A stretch of 64,000 nucleotides of DNA from CAMFTQ01 sp051881615 (GCA_051881615.1 JBJEQF010000016.1:1-64000); one strand, 5' to 3'; positions 41,503 through 51,683 are shown, numbered from the stretch's first letter. Numbers and translations: made by a program. Notes: generated by a model not told the origin, from the sequence alone.

Positions 41503-42918
41503 GTGAAGTTTGCTTGGAAAATATTTTTCGTATCATTTCTCATTACAATACTATCATTCGGAGCAGGCGGATTTTTACTGCTTAATTCAGTGTTTTCGTC
41601 AACACTTGAAAATAAAATCCAGAACGCCACGGACTCAAACAGCTACGTCACTGTGTCACTTTACGCTATTTTCACAAATGCGCAGACAATGGGCTATGAC
41701 GAGGATTACAGGGATTTCATCGTAAACAGCTTTTCGTCACAGGTAGCCTCGGGCGGCTCTGACACTAAGGTGAGAATAGGCAATCTGCAGACGGTGACAG
41801 ATTTTGATGACGGCGATTTCGCCAAAAATATAAGAAACAACACACGCGCGTGGCGTGTAGTGCAAAAGGAGGACAAGCGGTTTGTTCAGGCTGTAAGCCG
41901 GATAAAGCTTGCAAAAAAGGATTATTACGTTCAGTCGCTCACCGATATAACAGATATCTACAAAAGCCGTGACGATTACTTTTTTACTTATCAGATAATT
42001 CTTATGTTTGTTGCGCTTTTCGCATCAACCGTTCTTGTGCTGTTTTCAAGATACATTACACGTCCTCTTGTAAAGCTTTCCTACACGGCACAGGAAATAG
42101 CAGACGGCGACTTCTCTAAACGAGCCGAGCCTGCAAAGACTAAGGAAATCAGCGAGCTGTCGCAGAGCTTTAACAGTATGGCACAGTACGCAGAGGAATA
42201 TATTGAACAGCTCAAAATTTCGGCGCAAAGCAGAGATGACTTTGTAGCCGACTTCACCCACGAGCTGAAAACTCCGCTGACTTCTGTTATCGGCTATGCC
42301 GATATGCTCAAAAGCTTTGACCTTGACGCAACAGAGCGCAGAAAGTGTGCAGATTTGATATATAAAGAAGCAAAACGTCTTGAAGCGCTGTCAACAAACC
42401 TTTTAAGCATTATAGTACTTAAAAACGACAGCATATCGCTGTCAGCGATAAATACGCAGGCACTGACAGCAGAGCTTATCGCCGCCGTTGAATTTCTGCT
42501 GAAAAAGTACGGTGTAACGCTTGAAACAGCTGTTGAGAAAGCAGAAATCAAGGCTGAGCCGTCACTGCTGAAAACTCTTATATATAACCTGATTGACAAC
42601 AGCTGCAAAGCCTCAAAAGCAGGACAAAGCTTCAGTCTTAGCGGTACTGCTGAGGGCGAACGCTACAGATTCACAATAACAGACAACGGGTGCGGAATAC
42701 CAAAGGACGAGCTGCAAAAAATCACCCGACCGTTTTATATGGTTGACAAGTCACGCTCACGCAGTATGGGCGGCGCAGGACTTGGTCTTTCTCTTTGCAG
42801 TGAAATTGCAAGACTGCACAGCTCACAGCTTGAAATAAAAAGCGAGATAAATAAGGGTACGTCGGTATCTTTTACCGTGGAGCTTTCACTTAACAAGGAC
42901 GGTGAGCCGTATGAATAA
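41503..42918 (+). CDS. Membrane sensor histidine kinase
   Basis: 471 residues, GTG start behind GAGGTG. Transmembrane helix at about 7-29, extracellular sensor region about 30-155, second helix about 157-178, HAMP domain to about 235. HisKA phospho-acceptor is in DFTHELKTPLTSV (His near 251), followed by the ATP-binding domain with NLIDNSCKA, DNGCGIP and GAGLGLSLC. It probably phosphorylates the upstream regulator. The stop overlaps the next ORF, so the three genes are coupled. Confidence 0.94.
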   Translation: MKFAWKIFFVSFLITILSFGAGGFLLLNSVFSSTLENKIQNATDSNSYVTVSLYAIFTNAQTMGYDEDYRDFIVNSFSSQVASGGSDTKVRIGNLQTVTDFDDGDFAKNIRNNTRAWRVVQKEDKRFVQAVSRIKLAKKDYYVQSLTDITDIYKSRDDYFFTYQIILMFVALFASTVLVLFSRYITRPLVKLSYTAQEIADGDFSKRAEPAKTKEISELSQSFNSMAQYAEEYIEQLKISAQSRDDFVADFTHELKTPLTSVIGYADMLKSFDLDATERRKCADLIYKEAKRLEALSTNLLSIIVLKNDSISLSAINTQALTAELIAAVEFLLKKYGVTLETAVEKAEIKAEPSLLKTLIYNLIDNSCKASKAGQSFSLSGTAEGERYRFTITDNGCGIPKDELQKITRPFYMVDKSRSRSMGGAGLGLSLCSEIARLHSSQLEIKSEINKGTSVSFTVELSLNKDGEPYE

Positions 42919-43699
42919 ATCAACTGTAAAATACATAAGCGTAGCCGCACTTGCCGTTTTATTGACAGTGTCTGTCATATTCACGCCGTATGTTTACTAT
43001 GCCGTAAGCGACGCAAAGATTTTAGCAAACAGTCAGGTCGAGGAATTTTCACTGCAAAGAGCAGGCGAAAAATCAACTTTAGAGGAGAAAATTGCGCTTA
43101 TTACCTCCGAAAAGGCTATATGGGTAAACGAAGCACTCGAACAGGACGATGTTAAGCCGACTGTTTTACGTGCAGTCAGAAATATGGGCAACTATCTTTG
43201 CGATGAATATACAAAGAATGTACTTTCTACCTTTCTTGACAGTGAAGATATCACGCTCACGTATTTTGAATCGACAATAGCAAGCGGTCCTGTAAACGGC
43301 GAGCCTGTGTATGTTCCGCTGTTATACGCAGAGTTTTACGGCGATAATTTTCCTGCCGCGACTGTTTTAGTTGACAGATATACAAACAAAGTATATCAGT
43401 TTACAATAACAGCCAACGAAAAAACATTTTACACAAAGGAATCCGAAGATGCCTTTTATTCCGGACTTAATATACCCGAGGACGATTATTACGAGATAAT
43501 GCACTCGGTTTACAAACAACTGCTTGATTATTTTTCAAATTTATCACTTCCCCGGGTTTCAATAACAGCAAGAAGGGAGTCCTTTAAATTCAGCGTATTC
43601 GGCTTTAACTACCTTTATCACAAGTATGATATAGAAGATGATTTGGCAAACGATACCCATAATTATTATGATAACTCGCAAAGCGAAGAATTGTCATAG
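42911..43699 (+). CDS. Membrane-anchored accessory protein of a two-component system, unknown function
   Basis: 262 residues. A single N-terminal hydrophobic helix (about 8-30, YISVAALAVLLTVSVIF) anchors an extracytoplasmic domain rich in Asp, Glu and Tyr; no enzyme motif is seen. The ATG at 42911 lies within the end of the kinase gene; GTG at 42902 is the alternative. Overlap with the kinase suggests a sensing or signal-modulating role. Not recognised as a known family. Confidence 0.75.
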   Translation: MNKSTVKYISVAALAVLLTVSVIFTPYVYYAVSDAKILANSQVEEFSLQRAGEKSTLEEKIALITSEKAIWVNEALEQDDVKPTVLRAVRNMGNYLCDEYTKNVLSTFLDSEDITLTYFESTIASGPVNGEPVYVPLLYAEFYGDNFPAATVLVDRYTNKVYQFTITANEKTFYTKESEDAFYSGLNIPEDDYYEIMHSVYKQLLDYFSNLSLPRVSITARRESFKFSVFGFNYLYHKYDIEDDLANDTHNYYDNSQSEELS

Positions 43700-43746
43700 A
43701 AAAAGCTGACACTAATACGTGCGATATTGCAATCTGCCAAAAATGT

Positions 43747-43781
43747 AAATGCTCACCTGAAAACTAATCAGGTGAGCATTT
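43747..43781. terminator. Terminator between the two-component genes and valS (convergent)
   Basis: AAATGCTCACCTGA / TCAGGTGAGCATTT, perfect 14-bp stem and 7-nt loop. It can serve both directions. The rest of 43782-43917 shows nothing I can call. Confidence 0.82.
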
Positions 43782-43917
43782 GTTATACTCTAAGGGTTCT
43801 TAGAAAATATTTTTATATGCTGTTTGATGATCCAAACGCCTGCTCTGTCAGAGAAAATGCACTCATCATCGTGAGCATTACTCACAGCACAGCTGTTAAG
43901 CAGAACTCGGCAAAAAA

Positions 43918-46539
43918 TCAAAGTGCGGCGATTGCGGCTTTTATCATTGCGATTTTCTCCCGCTCTTTTTCAGCCTGTCCCTTTACCTTGTCAACGACAG
44001 CCTGCGGTGCTTTTGCGATAAAGCCCTGATTGTTCAGCTTACCCTCTGACTGTGCAAGGAGCTTTTCTGTTGCTAAAAGCTCCTTGTTGAGCCTTGCAAG
44101 CTCTGCCTCTCTGTCAACAAGCTCAGCCATAGGAATGTAAATCTTTGCGTCAGCCGTAACTACCGTTACTGCGCCCTCGATATCAAAGGCATCTCCTACC
44201 TCTACCTCGCTTGCAGACGCTAATTTGCAGATAAATTTAACGCCGTTTTCAAAAACATCTGAAAGCTTTGTTGCGATGTAAACCTTAGCCTTTCTTGACG
44301 GCGGTACGTTCATCTCCTGACGGCGCTTTCTGATTGCCGTAATTGCCTCGATGATTTTCTCCATTTCGGCAGTAGCCTTAGGATAGTCGTTTTCTGCTGT
44401 ATATTCGGGGTATTTTTCAAGCATAATTGTTTCTGCACTGCCCGGTAATGTCTGGTAAATTTCCTCTGTGATAAACGGCATAAACGGGTGGAGGAGTTTA
44501 AGTATCTTGTCAAGTACCCAAACAAGCACCTGTCTTGCGTTCTGTGCGTCCTCGCCCTCGCTTTGCAGACGTGACTTTGCAAGCTCAATGTACCAGTCGC
44601 AGTAGCAGTCCCACGTGAAGTCGTAAATCTTTTTAAGCGCAAGTCCTAACTCGAACTTTTCAAGATTTTCCGTCATTTCCTTAGCGGTAGAGTTAAGTGT
44701 AGATACAATCCACTTGTCCTCTGCTGTCAGCGTGTCGGGGAGCTTGTTTTCTACATCAAAGCCGTCAATGTTCATATGCACAAAACGGCTTGCGTTCCAC
44801 AGCTTGTTGGCAAAGCCGCTGCAGGCTTCTACCTTTTCGTTAGAAAAACGCATATCGTTGCCCGGAGTGTTGCCTGTTGCAAGGAACATTCTAAGAGCGT
44901 CTGCGCCGTATTTGTCAATAATCTCAAGCGGATCTATGCCGTTGCCGAGCGACTTTGACATTTTGATGCCGTTTTCGTCACGAACAATTCCGTGCATAAA
45001 TACTGTGTTAAACGGCGGGCAGTTCATCTGCTCGCAGGCAGAGAAAATCATTCTTGCTACCCAGAAGAAGATGATATCGTAGCCTGTTACAAGTGTATTT
45101 GTCGGGTAGAAGTATTCAAGCTCAGGTGTTTTGTCAGGCCAGCCGAGAGTAGAGAAAGGCCACAGAGCAGAGCTGAACCACGTGTCGAGAGTGTCCTCGT
45201 CCTGATGCAAATGATTTTTACCGCACTTAGGGCAGACTGTCGGTGTTTCTTTTGAAACAATAATTTCACCGCAGTCGTCACAGTACCACGCAGGAATTCT
45301 GTGTCCCCACCAGAGCTGACGTGAAATGCACCAGTCCTTTATGTTCTCCATCCAGTGGAAGTATACCTTTTCAAAACGTTCGGGGATAATCTTAGTTTCA
45401 CCGTTTTTAACACATTCAATGGCAGGCTTAGCCAAAGGCTCCATCTTTACAAACCACTGCTTTGAAACACGCGGCTCAACTGTAGTCTTACAGCGGTAGC
45501 ACGTGCCTACGTTATGTGCGTGAGGCTCAACCTCTACAAGGAAGCCGCCCTCCTTTAAGTCCTCAACGATTGCCTTTCTGCATTCGTAGCGGTCCATTCC
45601 CTTATATTTTTCGCCTGCCTTTTCGTTCATATGGGCGGTATCGTCCATAATGTTTATAACAGGCAGATTATGTCTTAAACCAACCTCAAAGTCGTTAGGG
45701 TCGTGAGCAGGTGTGATTTTAACAACGCCTGTACCGAACTCCATATCAACGTAGCTGTCAGCTACAACGGGGATTTCTCTGCCTGTCAAGGGCAGTATTA
45801 CGGTTTTGCCGACAATAGCCTTGTATCTTTTGTCATCGGGGTGAACGGCAACTGCCGTATCGCCGGGGAGAGTTTCGGGACGTGTTGTGGCAAGCTCTAC
45901 ATAACCGCTGCCGTCGGAAAGCGGATAGCGCAGATGCCAGAAGCTGCCCTGCTGTTCCTCAAAATTAACCTCTGCGTCAGAGATAGACGTCTTGCAGTGA
46001 GGACACCAGTTGATAATTCGCTCGCCTCTGTAGATAAGTCCCTTTTCGTAAAGCTTTACGAAAACCTCCTTAACAGCCTTTGAACAGCCCTCGTCCATTG
46101 TAAAGCGTTCACGCTCCCAGTCGCAGGACGAGCCTAATTTTTTGAGCTGGTCGCAGATACGTCCGCCGTACTCACGTTTCCAATCCCAGGCACGTTCAAG
46201 GAATTTTTCTCTGCCGATTTCTTCCTTTGTAACACCCTCCTTGCGCATAGCCTCAACAATTTTTGCCTCGGTTGCGATTGAAGCGTGGTCCGTACCCGGC
46301 AGCCACAGAGCAGAATAGCCCTGCATACGTCTGAAGCGGATAAGAATATCCTGCAGCGTTTCGTCAAGTGCGTGTCCCATATGCAGCTGGCCTGTGATGT
46401 TTGGGGGCGGCATTACGATAGTATACGGTTTTTTATCCTTGTCAACCTCTGCGTGAAAATAGTTTCCTTTTAGCCAGAAGTCGTAAATTCTGTCCTCAAC
46501 CTCTTTCGGGTTATAGGACTTTGCAAGTTCCTTAGCCAT
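43918..46539 (-). CDS. valS: Valyl-tRNA synthetase
   Basis: Charges tRNA-Val, with editing of threonine. The 873-residue class I enzyme has the HIGH-type HMGH at residues 53-56, a CP1 editing domain with ATTRPETLPGDTAVAVHP, CysxxCys pairs (YCDDCGE, CPKCGK), KMSKS near residue 527, an anticodon-binding domain, and the C-terminal coiled coil (LARLNKELLATEKLLAQSEGKL). No T-box precedes it. Confidence 0.97.
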   Translation of the reverse strand: MAKELAKSYNPKEVEDRIYDFWLKGNYFHAEVDKDKKPYTIVMPPPNITGQLHMGHALDETLQDILIRFRRMQGYSALWLPGTDHASIATEAKIVEAMRKEGVTKEEIGREKFLERAWDWKREYGGRICDQLKKLGSSCDWERERFTMDEGCSKAVKEVFVKLYEKGLIYRGERIINWCPHCKTSISDAEVNFEEQQGSFWHLRYPLSDGSGYVELATTRPETLPGDTAVAVHPDDKRYKAIVGKTVILPLTGREIPVVADSYVDMEFGTGVVKITPAHDPNDFEVGLRHNLPVINIMDDTAHMNEKAGEKYKGMDRYECRKAIVEDLKEGGFLVEVEPHAHNVGTCYRCKTTVEPRVSKQWFVKMEPLAKPAIECVKNGETKIIPERFEKVYFHWMENIKDWCISRQLWWGHRIPAWYCDDCGEIIVSKETPTVCPKCGKNHLHQDEDTLDTWFSSALWPFSTLGWPDKTPELEYFYPTNTLVTGYDIIFFWVARMIFSACEQMNCPPFNTVFMHGIVRDENGIKMSKSLGNGIDPLEIIDKYGADALRMFLATGNTPGNDMRFSNEKVEACSGFANKLWNASRFVHMNIDGFDVENKLPDTLTAEDKWIVSTLNSTAKEMTENLEKFELGLALKKIYDFTWDCYCDWYIELAKSRLQSEGEDAQNARQVLVWVLDKILKLLHPFMPFITEEIYQTLPGSAETIMLEKYPEYTAENDYPKATAEMEKIIEAITAIRKRRQEMNVPPSRKAKVYIATKLSDVFENGVKFICKLASASEVEVGDAFDIEGAVTVVTADAKIYIPMAELVDREAELARLNKELLATEKLLAQSEGKLNNQGFIAKAPQAVVDKVKGQAEKEREKIAMIKAAIAAL

Positions 46540-46594
46540 AGTGTGTTCTCCTTTAAACGGCGCTGTGCCGTATTACTTAATTTAGTTACCCTTT

Positions 46595-46623
46595 ATTATC
46601 GCATTTTGCGTGTGATTTGTCAA
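46595..46623 (-). promoter_or_regulatory. valS promoter
   Basis: TTGACA (46618-46623), 17-bp spacer, GATAAT (46595-46600) on the minus strand. The short leader has a small ACGGCACAGCGCCGT hairpin. Confidence 0.8.
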
Positions 46624-46799
46624 TTACAGCGGTGTGAATTTTTCGTTTTATCGCAGTTTTTTTGGAGCAATATATACAATATTATTTTCTGTTATTTGTT
46701 AAACCAGCCAAAAATATATTTTTTATTAAAAATATATTTACAATTATTTATAAACAGTATATCATTTATTTGTATAGCAGCTCGAAAGGAGAAAACATT

Positions 46800-48074
46800 A
46801 TGAAAAAAAGACTGTCGCTAATCTTGGCATTATCATTGATTTTCAGCTGTTCATTTGCAATAAACGCAAACGCACAGGAAAGCAATAAAGCAGTGCTGAC
46901 TGTATATGAAACTAACACAGATTATGTTTGCAAAATTGCCGACCCAAACATCTGCTGGGGAACATACGGCGATGAGCAGTTCAAGGACGAATTAGGCGGC
47001 GACCTCGGCGAAAAATACAGAGAATGTGTTGACGCTATTTTCAGCAGTGCATATAACACAGAGGATAAGGATATGCTTATCGGAATCTCGTTTGCACTCA
47101 TTTACATCGGAAAATATAAGGAGTATGACGTTTGCAGATTTGCCGATATATATCTTGACGAAGTGATTACAAGGCGTATAGGCGATATAGTGTTTTTGAA
47201 CGCAGCATGTCCGAGCCCCTACGAATTGGGAGTATTTTTCATTAAGGACGGTAACGCTTTTACACTTGAAGAAGCTTATGACAGCGGCAACGTTGATTTT
47301 TCAAACGAAAAGCTGTTAAAAATGATGTATTTAGGCGGTGCTTATCCGATAGCACGAGTTATAGACAACTGTGTCGACAAAGAAACAGCCGAAATAATTG
47401 GTTCGTGTTTGAGCGAAATTTCTTTTGGAACTTATCAGACAGCAGAGATTTACGGTTTAGCAAACGGCTTTGCAATAGTCGGCTACGAAAACCCTGACAG
47501 CAGATATGAGGCTGTAGCAGTGGGCGATTATCTTGTTTATGACACAATAGACCTGTACTGTGTAGACCTAAAGCAATATTATGATAATGCCGAAAAAATA
47601 GATTTCTCACAGCCGCTTAGCGATTTCACTATTGAGGATATTGCAAAAATCGCACCGAACGTTTATCACCGTGACGATTCGAAGCTTCCGTCAACACCTG
47701 ACGAAACCAAGCCCTCAACACCCGACACAACAGAACCCACAGAACCCCCAACACCCGACACAACAGAACCCACAGAACCACCAACACCCGATACAACAAA
47801 GCCGACCGAACCCACAACACCCGATACAACAAAGCCGACCGAACCGACAGAGCCTGAAAAAGATCTCATCTTGGGCGATACAGACGGTGACGGCGTAATA
47901 AAAATAAACGATGTCACGCTCATTCAGAAGGCTGTCGCGCTTATAGAAACGCTGTCTGATAAACAGCAGAAAGCCGCCGACGTAAACGGCGACAGCACCT
48001 TAAACATCAAGGATGCAACAGCAATTCAAAAGTATATCGCAAAAATCGACACAGGACTTGACATCGGCAAATAA
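46800..48074 (+). CDS. Secreted dockerin-bearing protein
   Basis: 424 residues from the ATG at 46800 (AAAGGAG upstream). A signal peptide (about 1-25, KKRLSLILALSLIFSCSFA then NANAQ) precedes an unrecognised domain (about 26-300). A Pro/Thr linker contains four 11-residue repeats (TPDTTEPTEPP/TPDTTKPTEPT). A type I dockerin follows (about 357-420): two calcium loops (DTDGDGVIKINDVTLIQ and DVNGDSTLNIKDATAIQ). It should attach to a cohesin scaffold outside the cell. The N-terminal domain has no obvious glycosidase motif. Confidence 0.9.
   Translation: MKKRLSLILALSLIFSCSFAINANAQESNKAVLTVYETNTDYVCKIADPNICWGTYGDEQFKDELGGDLGEKYRECVDAIFSSAYNTEDKDMLIGISFALIYIGKYKEYDVCRFADIYLDEVITRRIGDIVFLNAACPSPYELGVFFIKDGNAFTLEEAYDSGNVDFSNEKLLKMMYLGGAYPIARVIDNCVDKETAEIIGSCLSEISFGTYQTAEIYGLANGFAIVGYENPDSRYEAVAVGDYLVYDTIDLYCVDLKQYYDNAEKIDFSQPLSDFTIEDIAKIAPNVYHRDDSKLPSTPDETKPSTPDTTEPTEPPTPDTTEPTEPPTPDTTKPTEPTTPDTTKPTEPTEPEKDLILGDTDGDGVIKINDVTLIQKAVALIETLSDKQQKAADVNGDSTLNIKDATAIQKYIAKIDTGLDIGK
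47718..47849 (+). repeat. Four tandem 33-bp repeats encoding the Pro/Thr linker
   Basis: Copies at 47718-47750, 47751-47783, 47784-47816 and 47817-47849. Copies 1-2 and 3-4 are nearly identical within pairs, including synonymous codons, so the pairs arose by recent duplication. Confidence 0.9.
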
Positions 48075-48083
48075 CCAAAAAAC

Positions 48084-48119
48084 AAGGAGTACCCCTCACA
48101 AAATCGGGGGTACTCCTTT
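48084..48119 (+). terminator. Terminator after the dockerin gene
   Basis: AAGGAGTACCCC / GGGGTACTCCTT with an 11-nt loop followed by T residues. It lies between convergent genes. Confidence 0.9.
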
Positions 48120-48150
48120 TTAATGCGTAAAAGGCTTAACATATATTGTC

Positions 48151-49893
48151 TTAATGTGCAAACTGACTGCTGTAAAGCTCGCTGTAAAAGCCGCCTTTTT
48201 GCAAAAGCTCGCTGTGACTGCCCTGTTCTATAATATCTCCGTCCTTCATAACAAGTATAACGTCTGCCTCTTTAATAGTTGACAATCTGTGCGCAACTAC
48301 AAAGCTCGTTTTGCCCTGCATCATTTTTGCAAAAGCCTTTTGTACCCTTATTTCGGTCAAAGAGTCTATTGAGCTTGTCGCCTCGTCAAGTATGAGCATA
48401 GGCGGATTTGTCACCATTGCACGTGCTATGCACATAAGCTGCCGCTGTCCCTGTGATAAATTTGCGCCGTCCTGCGAAATCATACTGTCGTAGCCGTTCG
48501 GCATTTTTCTTATAAAGCTGTGCGCATAGGCTGACTTTGCGGCATTTTCTATCTCTTCATCTGTAGCGTCAGGCTTGCCGTAACGCAGATTTTCTTTTAC
48601 AGTGCCGTTAAACAGCCAGCTTTCCTGAAGCACCATACCGTAAAGACCTCGCAGGCTGTTTCGTGTAATGTCTGAAATGCTCACGCCGTCAATATAGATG
48701 TTACCTGAGTTCACCTCGTAAAAGCGCATAAGCAGATTGATAAACGTAGTTTTTCCGCACCCTGTCGGGCCGACTATTGCTATACGCTGACCGCTTTTTA
48801 CATTGAGCGAAAAGTTTTTAATCAGCTTTTGCTCGGGTTTATACGAAAAGCTGACGTTTTCAATTTTTACGTTGCCCTTGCAGGTGTCCATAACTATTGC
48901 ATTTTCGCTGTCGGGAGCTTGATTTTTTTCGTCAAGCACATCAAAAACACGCACAGCAGAGGCTAAAGCTGTTTGCAGCTGTGTAAGCACTCCCGTAACC
49001 TCGTTAAACGGCTTTGTGTATTGGTTTGCATACGTTAGAAAGCACGAAATCTGACCGATGCTAAGACCGCCGTTTACTGCCGAAAACGCACCTATTATGC
49101 CTACGCTTGCGTAAACTATTCCGTTTACAAAGCGTGTGCTCGGATTTGCAAGACTGCCTGCAAACTGCGCCTTCTGACCTACTGTGTAAAGCTCCTGATT
49201 CAGATGTTCAAACTCCTGTTGACTGCGCTCTTCAAAGGAGAACGCTTTTACCGTTTTTTGATTGCCGACAAGCTCCTCAACAAAACCGCCAAGCTCACCC
49301 TGCAACGTCTGCTGTTGTCTGAATTTTTTGCTTGACAGTCTGCCGATAAACGAAGCGACAAAAAGCGAAAGCGGAGTAACAAGCACTACAACAAGCGCAA
49401 TTTTGTAATCGACTGCAACCATAAAGACGATAGTGCCGAGTATTGTGACAACGCCCGAAAAAAGCTGATTTATCATCTGCAAAAGTCCCTCACCGACTGC
49501 GTCAACATCATTTATAATTCTGCTGATTAAGTCGCCGTGAGAATGACTGTCGATATATGAAAGAGGAACGTCGCTGAGCTTATCAAACACATCACGGCGC
49601 ATATCTCTTACCGTATAATAGCTTACCTTGTTTGTGCAAAGACCCGAAAGCCACTGAAAAAGCGCACCGCCTGCTATGGCGCAGACCAATACGCACAGAA
49701 TATAAAAAATCTGCTCAAAAAGCACGTTGCCTTCTTCAATAATATTATCAATGGCTCTGCCGACAAGCACAGGTGCTAAAAGCGTGAGCGTAACGCTTAT
49801 AACAGTGCATAAAAAGGCAAAAACGATATATTTTGCATATTGCTTTGAATACGTCAGAACTCGTTTTATCACAGCTGTGTTTTTAGTTTTCAA
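48151..49893 (-). CDS. ABC exporter, permease-ATPase half (canonical ATP site)
   Basis: 580 residues: six-helix membrane domain (about 1-310) fused to an ATPase. Walker A GPTGCGKTTF, Q-loop, signature LSQGQRQ, Walker B MLILDEATSS with the catalytic Glu, and H-loop VVAHRLST are intact. TTG at 49893 is chosen (GGGAGG upstream); the open frame extends to 49986 but overlaps the upstream gene. With the next gene it should form a heterodimeric exporter of the multidrug or lipid type. Substrate unknown. Confidence 0.9.
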   Translation of the reverse strand: MKTKNTAVIKRVLTYSKQYAKYIVFAFLCTVISVTLTLLAPVLVGRAIDNIIEEGNVLFEQIFYILCVLVCAIAGGALFQWLSGLCTNKVSYYTVRDMRRDVFDKLSDVPLSYIDSHSHGDLISRIINDVDAVGEGLLQMINQLFSGVVTILGTIVFMVAVDYKIALVVVLVTPLSLFVASFIGRLSSKKFRQQQTLQGELGGFVEELVGNQKTVKAFSFEERSQQEFEHLNQELYTVGQKAQFAGSLANPSTRFVNGIVYASVGIIGAFSAVNGGLSIGQISCFLTYANQYTKPFNEVTGVLTQLQTALASAVRVFDVLDEKNQAPDSENAIVMDTCKGNVKIENVSFSYKPEQKLIKNFSLNVKSGQRIAIVGPTGCGKTTFINLLMRFYEVNSGNIYIDGVSISDITRNSLRGLYGMVLQESWLFNGTVKENLRYGKPDATDEEIENAAKSAYAHSFIRKMPNGYDSMISQDGANLSQGQRQLMCIARAMVTNPPMLILDEATSSIDSLTEIRVQKAFAKMMQGKTSFVVAHRLSTIKEADVILVMKDGDIIEQGSHSELLQKGGFYSELYSSQFAH

Positions 49894-49949
49894 AGGGTTT
49901 TTCCTCCCTTGCAAGAGAATTTTATTTTGACCGATTACGGCTACTGACT

Positions 49950-51683
49950 TTACTTTTCCCCAGCTGTTCCTAACTGCGTTTTGCAAATTTCCGCATATTG
50001 AGGACAGCTCTGTAAAAGCTCGTTGTGAGTGCCTGCACCCGATAATCTGCCGTCATCAAGAAACAGTATCAGATTGCTTTCCATAATAGTTGAACAGCGC
50101 TGTGAAACTATAATAACCGTCATATCACCGCTGTTTTGCTTTATTGCATTTCTCAGCTTTGCGTCCGTTGCGTAGTCGAGCGCCGAAAAGCTGTCGTCAA
50201 GAATTAAAATTCTCGGCTGTCTTACAATGGCACGGGCGATTGTAAGCCTTTGCCTTTGACCGCCCGAAAAGTTCTTGCCGCCCTGCGACACTCTTGTGTC
50301 GAGTCCGTTTTTCTGTTTTATAAAGTCAGCCGCCTGTGCAATTTCAAGTGCCTTCCACATCTGCTCGTCAGTTGCCGTTTCGTTGCCCCAGCGCAGATTA
50401 GAACGCACATCTCCGCTGAAAAGCACAGCATTCTGCGGTACTATGCCTATCTGACTGCGAAGCTGATTAAAGCTGTATTCGTCTACATTTACACCGTCCA
50501 CTAACACCTCGCCGCTTTTTGATTTGTAAAAGCGTGGGATAAGATTTATAAGCGTACTTTTGCCCGAGCCTGTTGTGCCGATAATGCCCACCGTCTGACC
50601 CGACATTATTTTAAAGCTGAGATTTTCAAGCTCATCGTCACCGCCGCCGTATGAAAAGCTGACGTTTTTAAACTCGATAATCGGTGTGCTGTTATCTGCT
50701 TTTATCTCTATATTTTTATCCGTCTTTTCCTGTACTGACGGCACTGTATCAAGCACCTCGTTTATTCTGCCTGCCGATGCCGACGCCTTTGTAAAAAGCA
50801 CAACAAGGTTTGCAACGACTACCATAGCAAGCAAAATCTGCGTCATATAGTTTACAAGCGCAATTATGTCGCCTGTGAGAAGCTCGCCTGTGTTTACTCC
50901 CTTTGCGCCGAACCATACGATAAGCACAATGGCAAGGTTTGCAATAACATAGGTAAGCGGATTTAAAAGCGCCGATAATCTGCCGACAATCACAGAGGTT
51001 TTTGCAAGCTGCTCTGTGCTTTCGTCAAAGCGGGTTTGCTCTGCTTTTTGCTTTGAAAAGGCTCTTATTACTCTGTTGCCCGTTAGATTTTCACGTGAAA
51101 TTAAAGAAATTTTGTCAAGCTGTTTCTGAATTTTTGTAAAGAAAGGAATACTACTGCTCATTATTAAATACAGAGTAATGCCGATTAAAACGGCAGCACC
51201 GATAAAAATAAGAGAGAGCTTAAAGTCAATCAGCATAGCCATTACCATAGCTCCGATTACAAGAAACGGCGCACGGATTACAAGGCGGATAAGCATCGCC
51301 ACCGCCTGCTGAACCTGATTTATATCGTTTGTCATACGTGTAATAAGCGACGGTGTGCCGAATTTATCAAGCTCTGCGTGTGAAAGGCTGTTTATATGCG
51401 CAAAGAGTGCGCTGCGCATTTTTGTGCCTGCACCCTGTGAGGCGATTGACGCACTGTACTGACAAACAAGCGCCGAGCATAGTCCGACAACACCCAAGAA
51501 CACCATAACTATACCCATTCTGATGATGTAGCCGGTATCGCCGTTTTTAACGCCTACGTCTATAATCTTTGCCATTACAAGCGGAACTATAAGCTCAAAC
51601 ACCGCTTCAAGGAGCTTGCAAAGCGGCCCTATTATCAGCTGCAGCTTATAGTCCTTTAAAAAGGTTTTAAATAGCTTTATCAT
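49950..51683 (-). CDS. ABC exporter, permease-ATPase half (degenerate ATP site)
   Basis: 577 residues with the same layout as its partner. Walker A GTTGSGKSTL and signature FSGGQRQR are good, but Walker B reads ILILDDSFSA: Asp replaces the catalytic Glu, and the switch His is replaced by Gln (VSQRCST). This fits heterodimeric exporters with one degenerate ATP site. ATG 51683. It follows degV by 21 bp. Confidence 0.9.
   Translation of the reverse strand: MIKLFKTFLKDYKLQLIIGPLCKLLEAVFELIVPLVMAKIIDVGVKNGDTGYIIRMGIVMVFLGVVGLCSALVCQYSASIASQGAGTKMRSALFAHINSLSHAELDKFGTPSLITRMTNDINQVQQAVAMLIRLVIRAPFLVIGAMVMAMLIDFKLSLIFIGAAVLIGITLYLIMSSSIPFFTKIQKQLDKISLISRENLTGNRVIRAFSKQKAEQTRFDESTEQLAKTSVIVGRLSALLNPLTYVIANLAIVLIVWFGAKGVNTGELLTGDIIALVNYMTQILLAMVVVANLVVLFTKASASAGRINEVLDTVPSVQEKTDKNIEIKADNSTPIIEFKNVSFSYGGGDDELENLSFKIMSGQTVGIIGTTGSGKSTLINLIPRFYKSKSGEVLVDGVNVDEYSFNQLRSQIGIVPQNAVLFSGDVRSNLRWGNETATDEQMWKALEIAQAADFIKQKNGLDTRVSQGGKNFSGGQRQRLTIARAIVRQPRILILDDSFSALDYATDAKLRNAIKQNSGDMTVIIVSQRCSTIMESNLILFLDDGRLSGAGTHNELLQSCPQYAEICKTQLGTAGEK

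Noticed and set aside
43727..44029. 100-codon plus-strand ORF at the 3' end of valS
   Set aside because: It crosses the shared terminator hairpin and is antisense to the valS coiled coil; no family features.
47718..47849. CRISPR-like array
   Set aside because: Repeats are contiguous 33-bp units without spacers and encode the Pro/Thr linker in frame.
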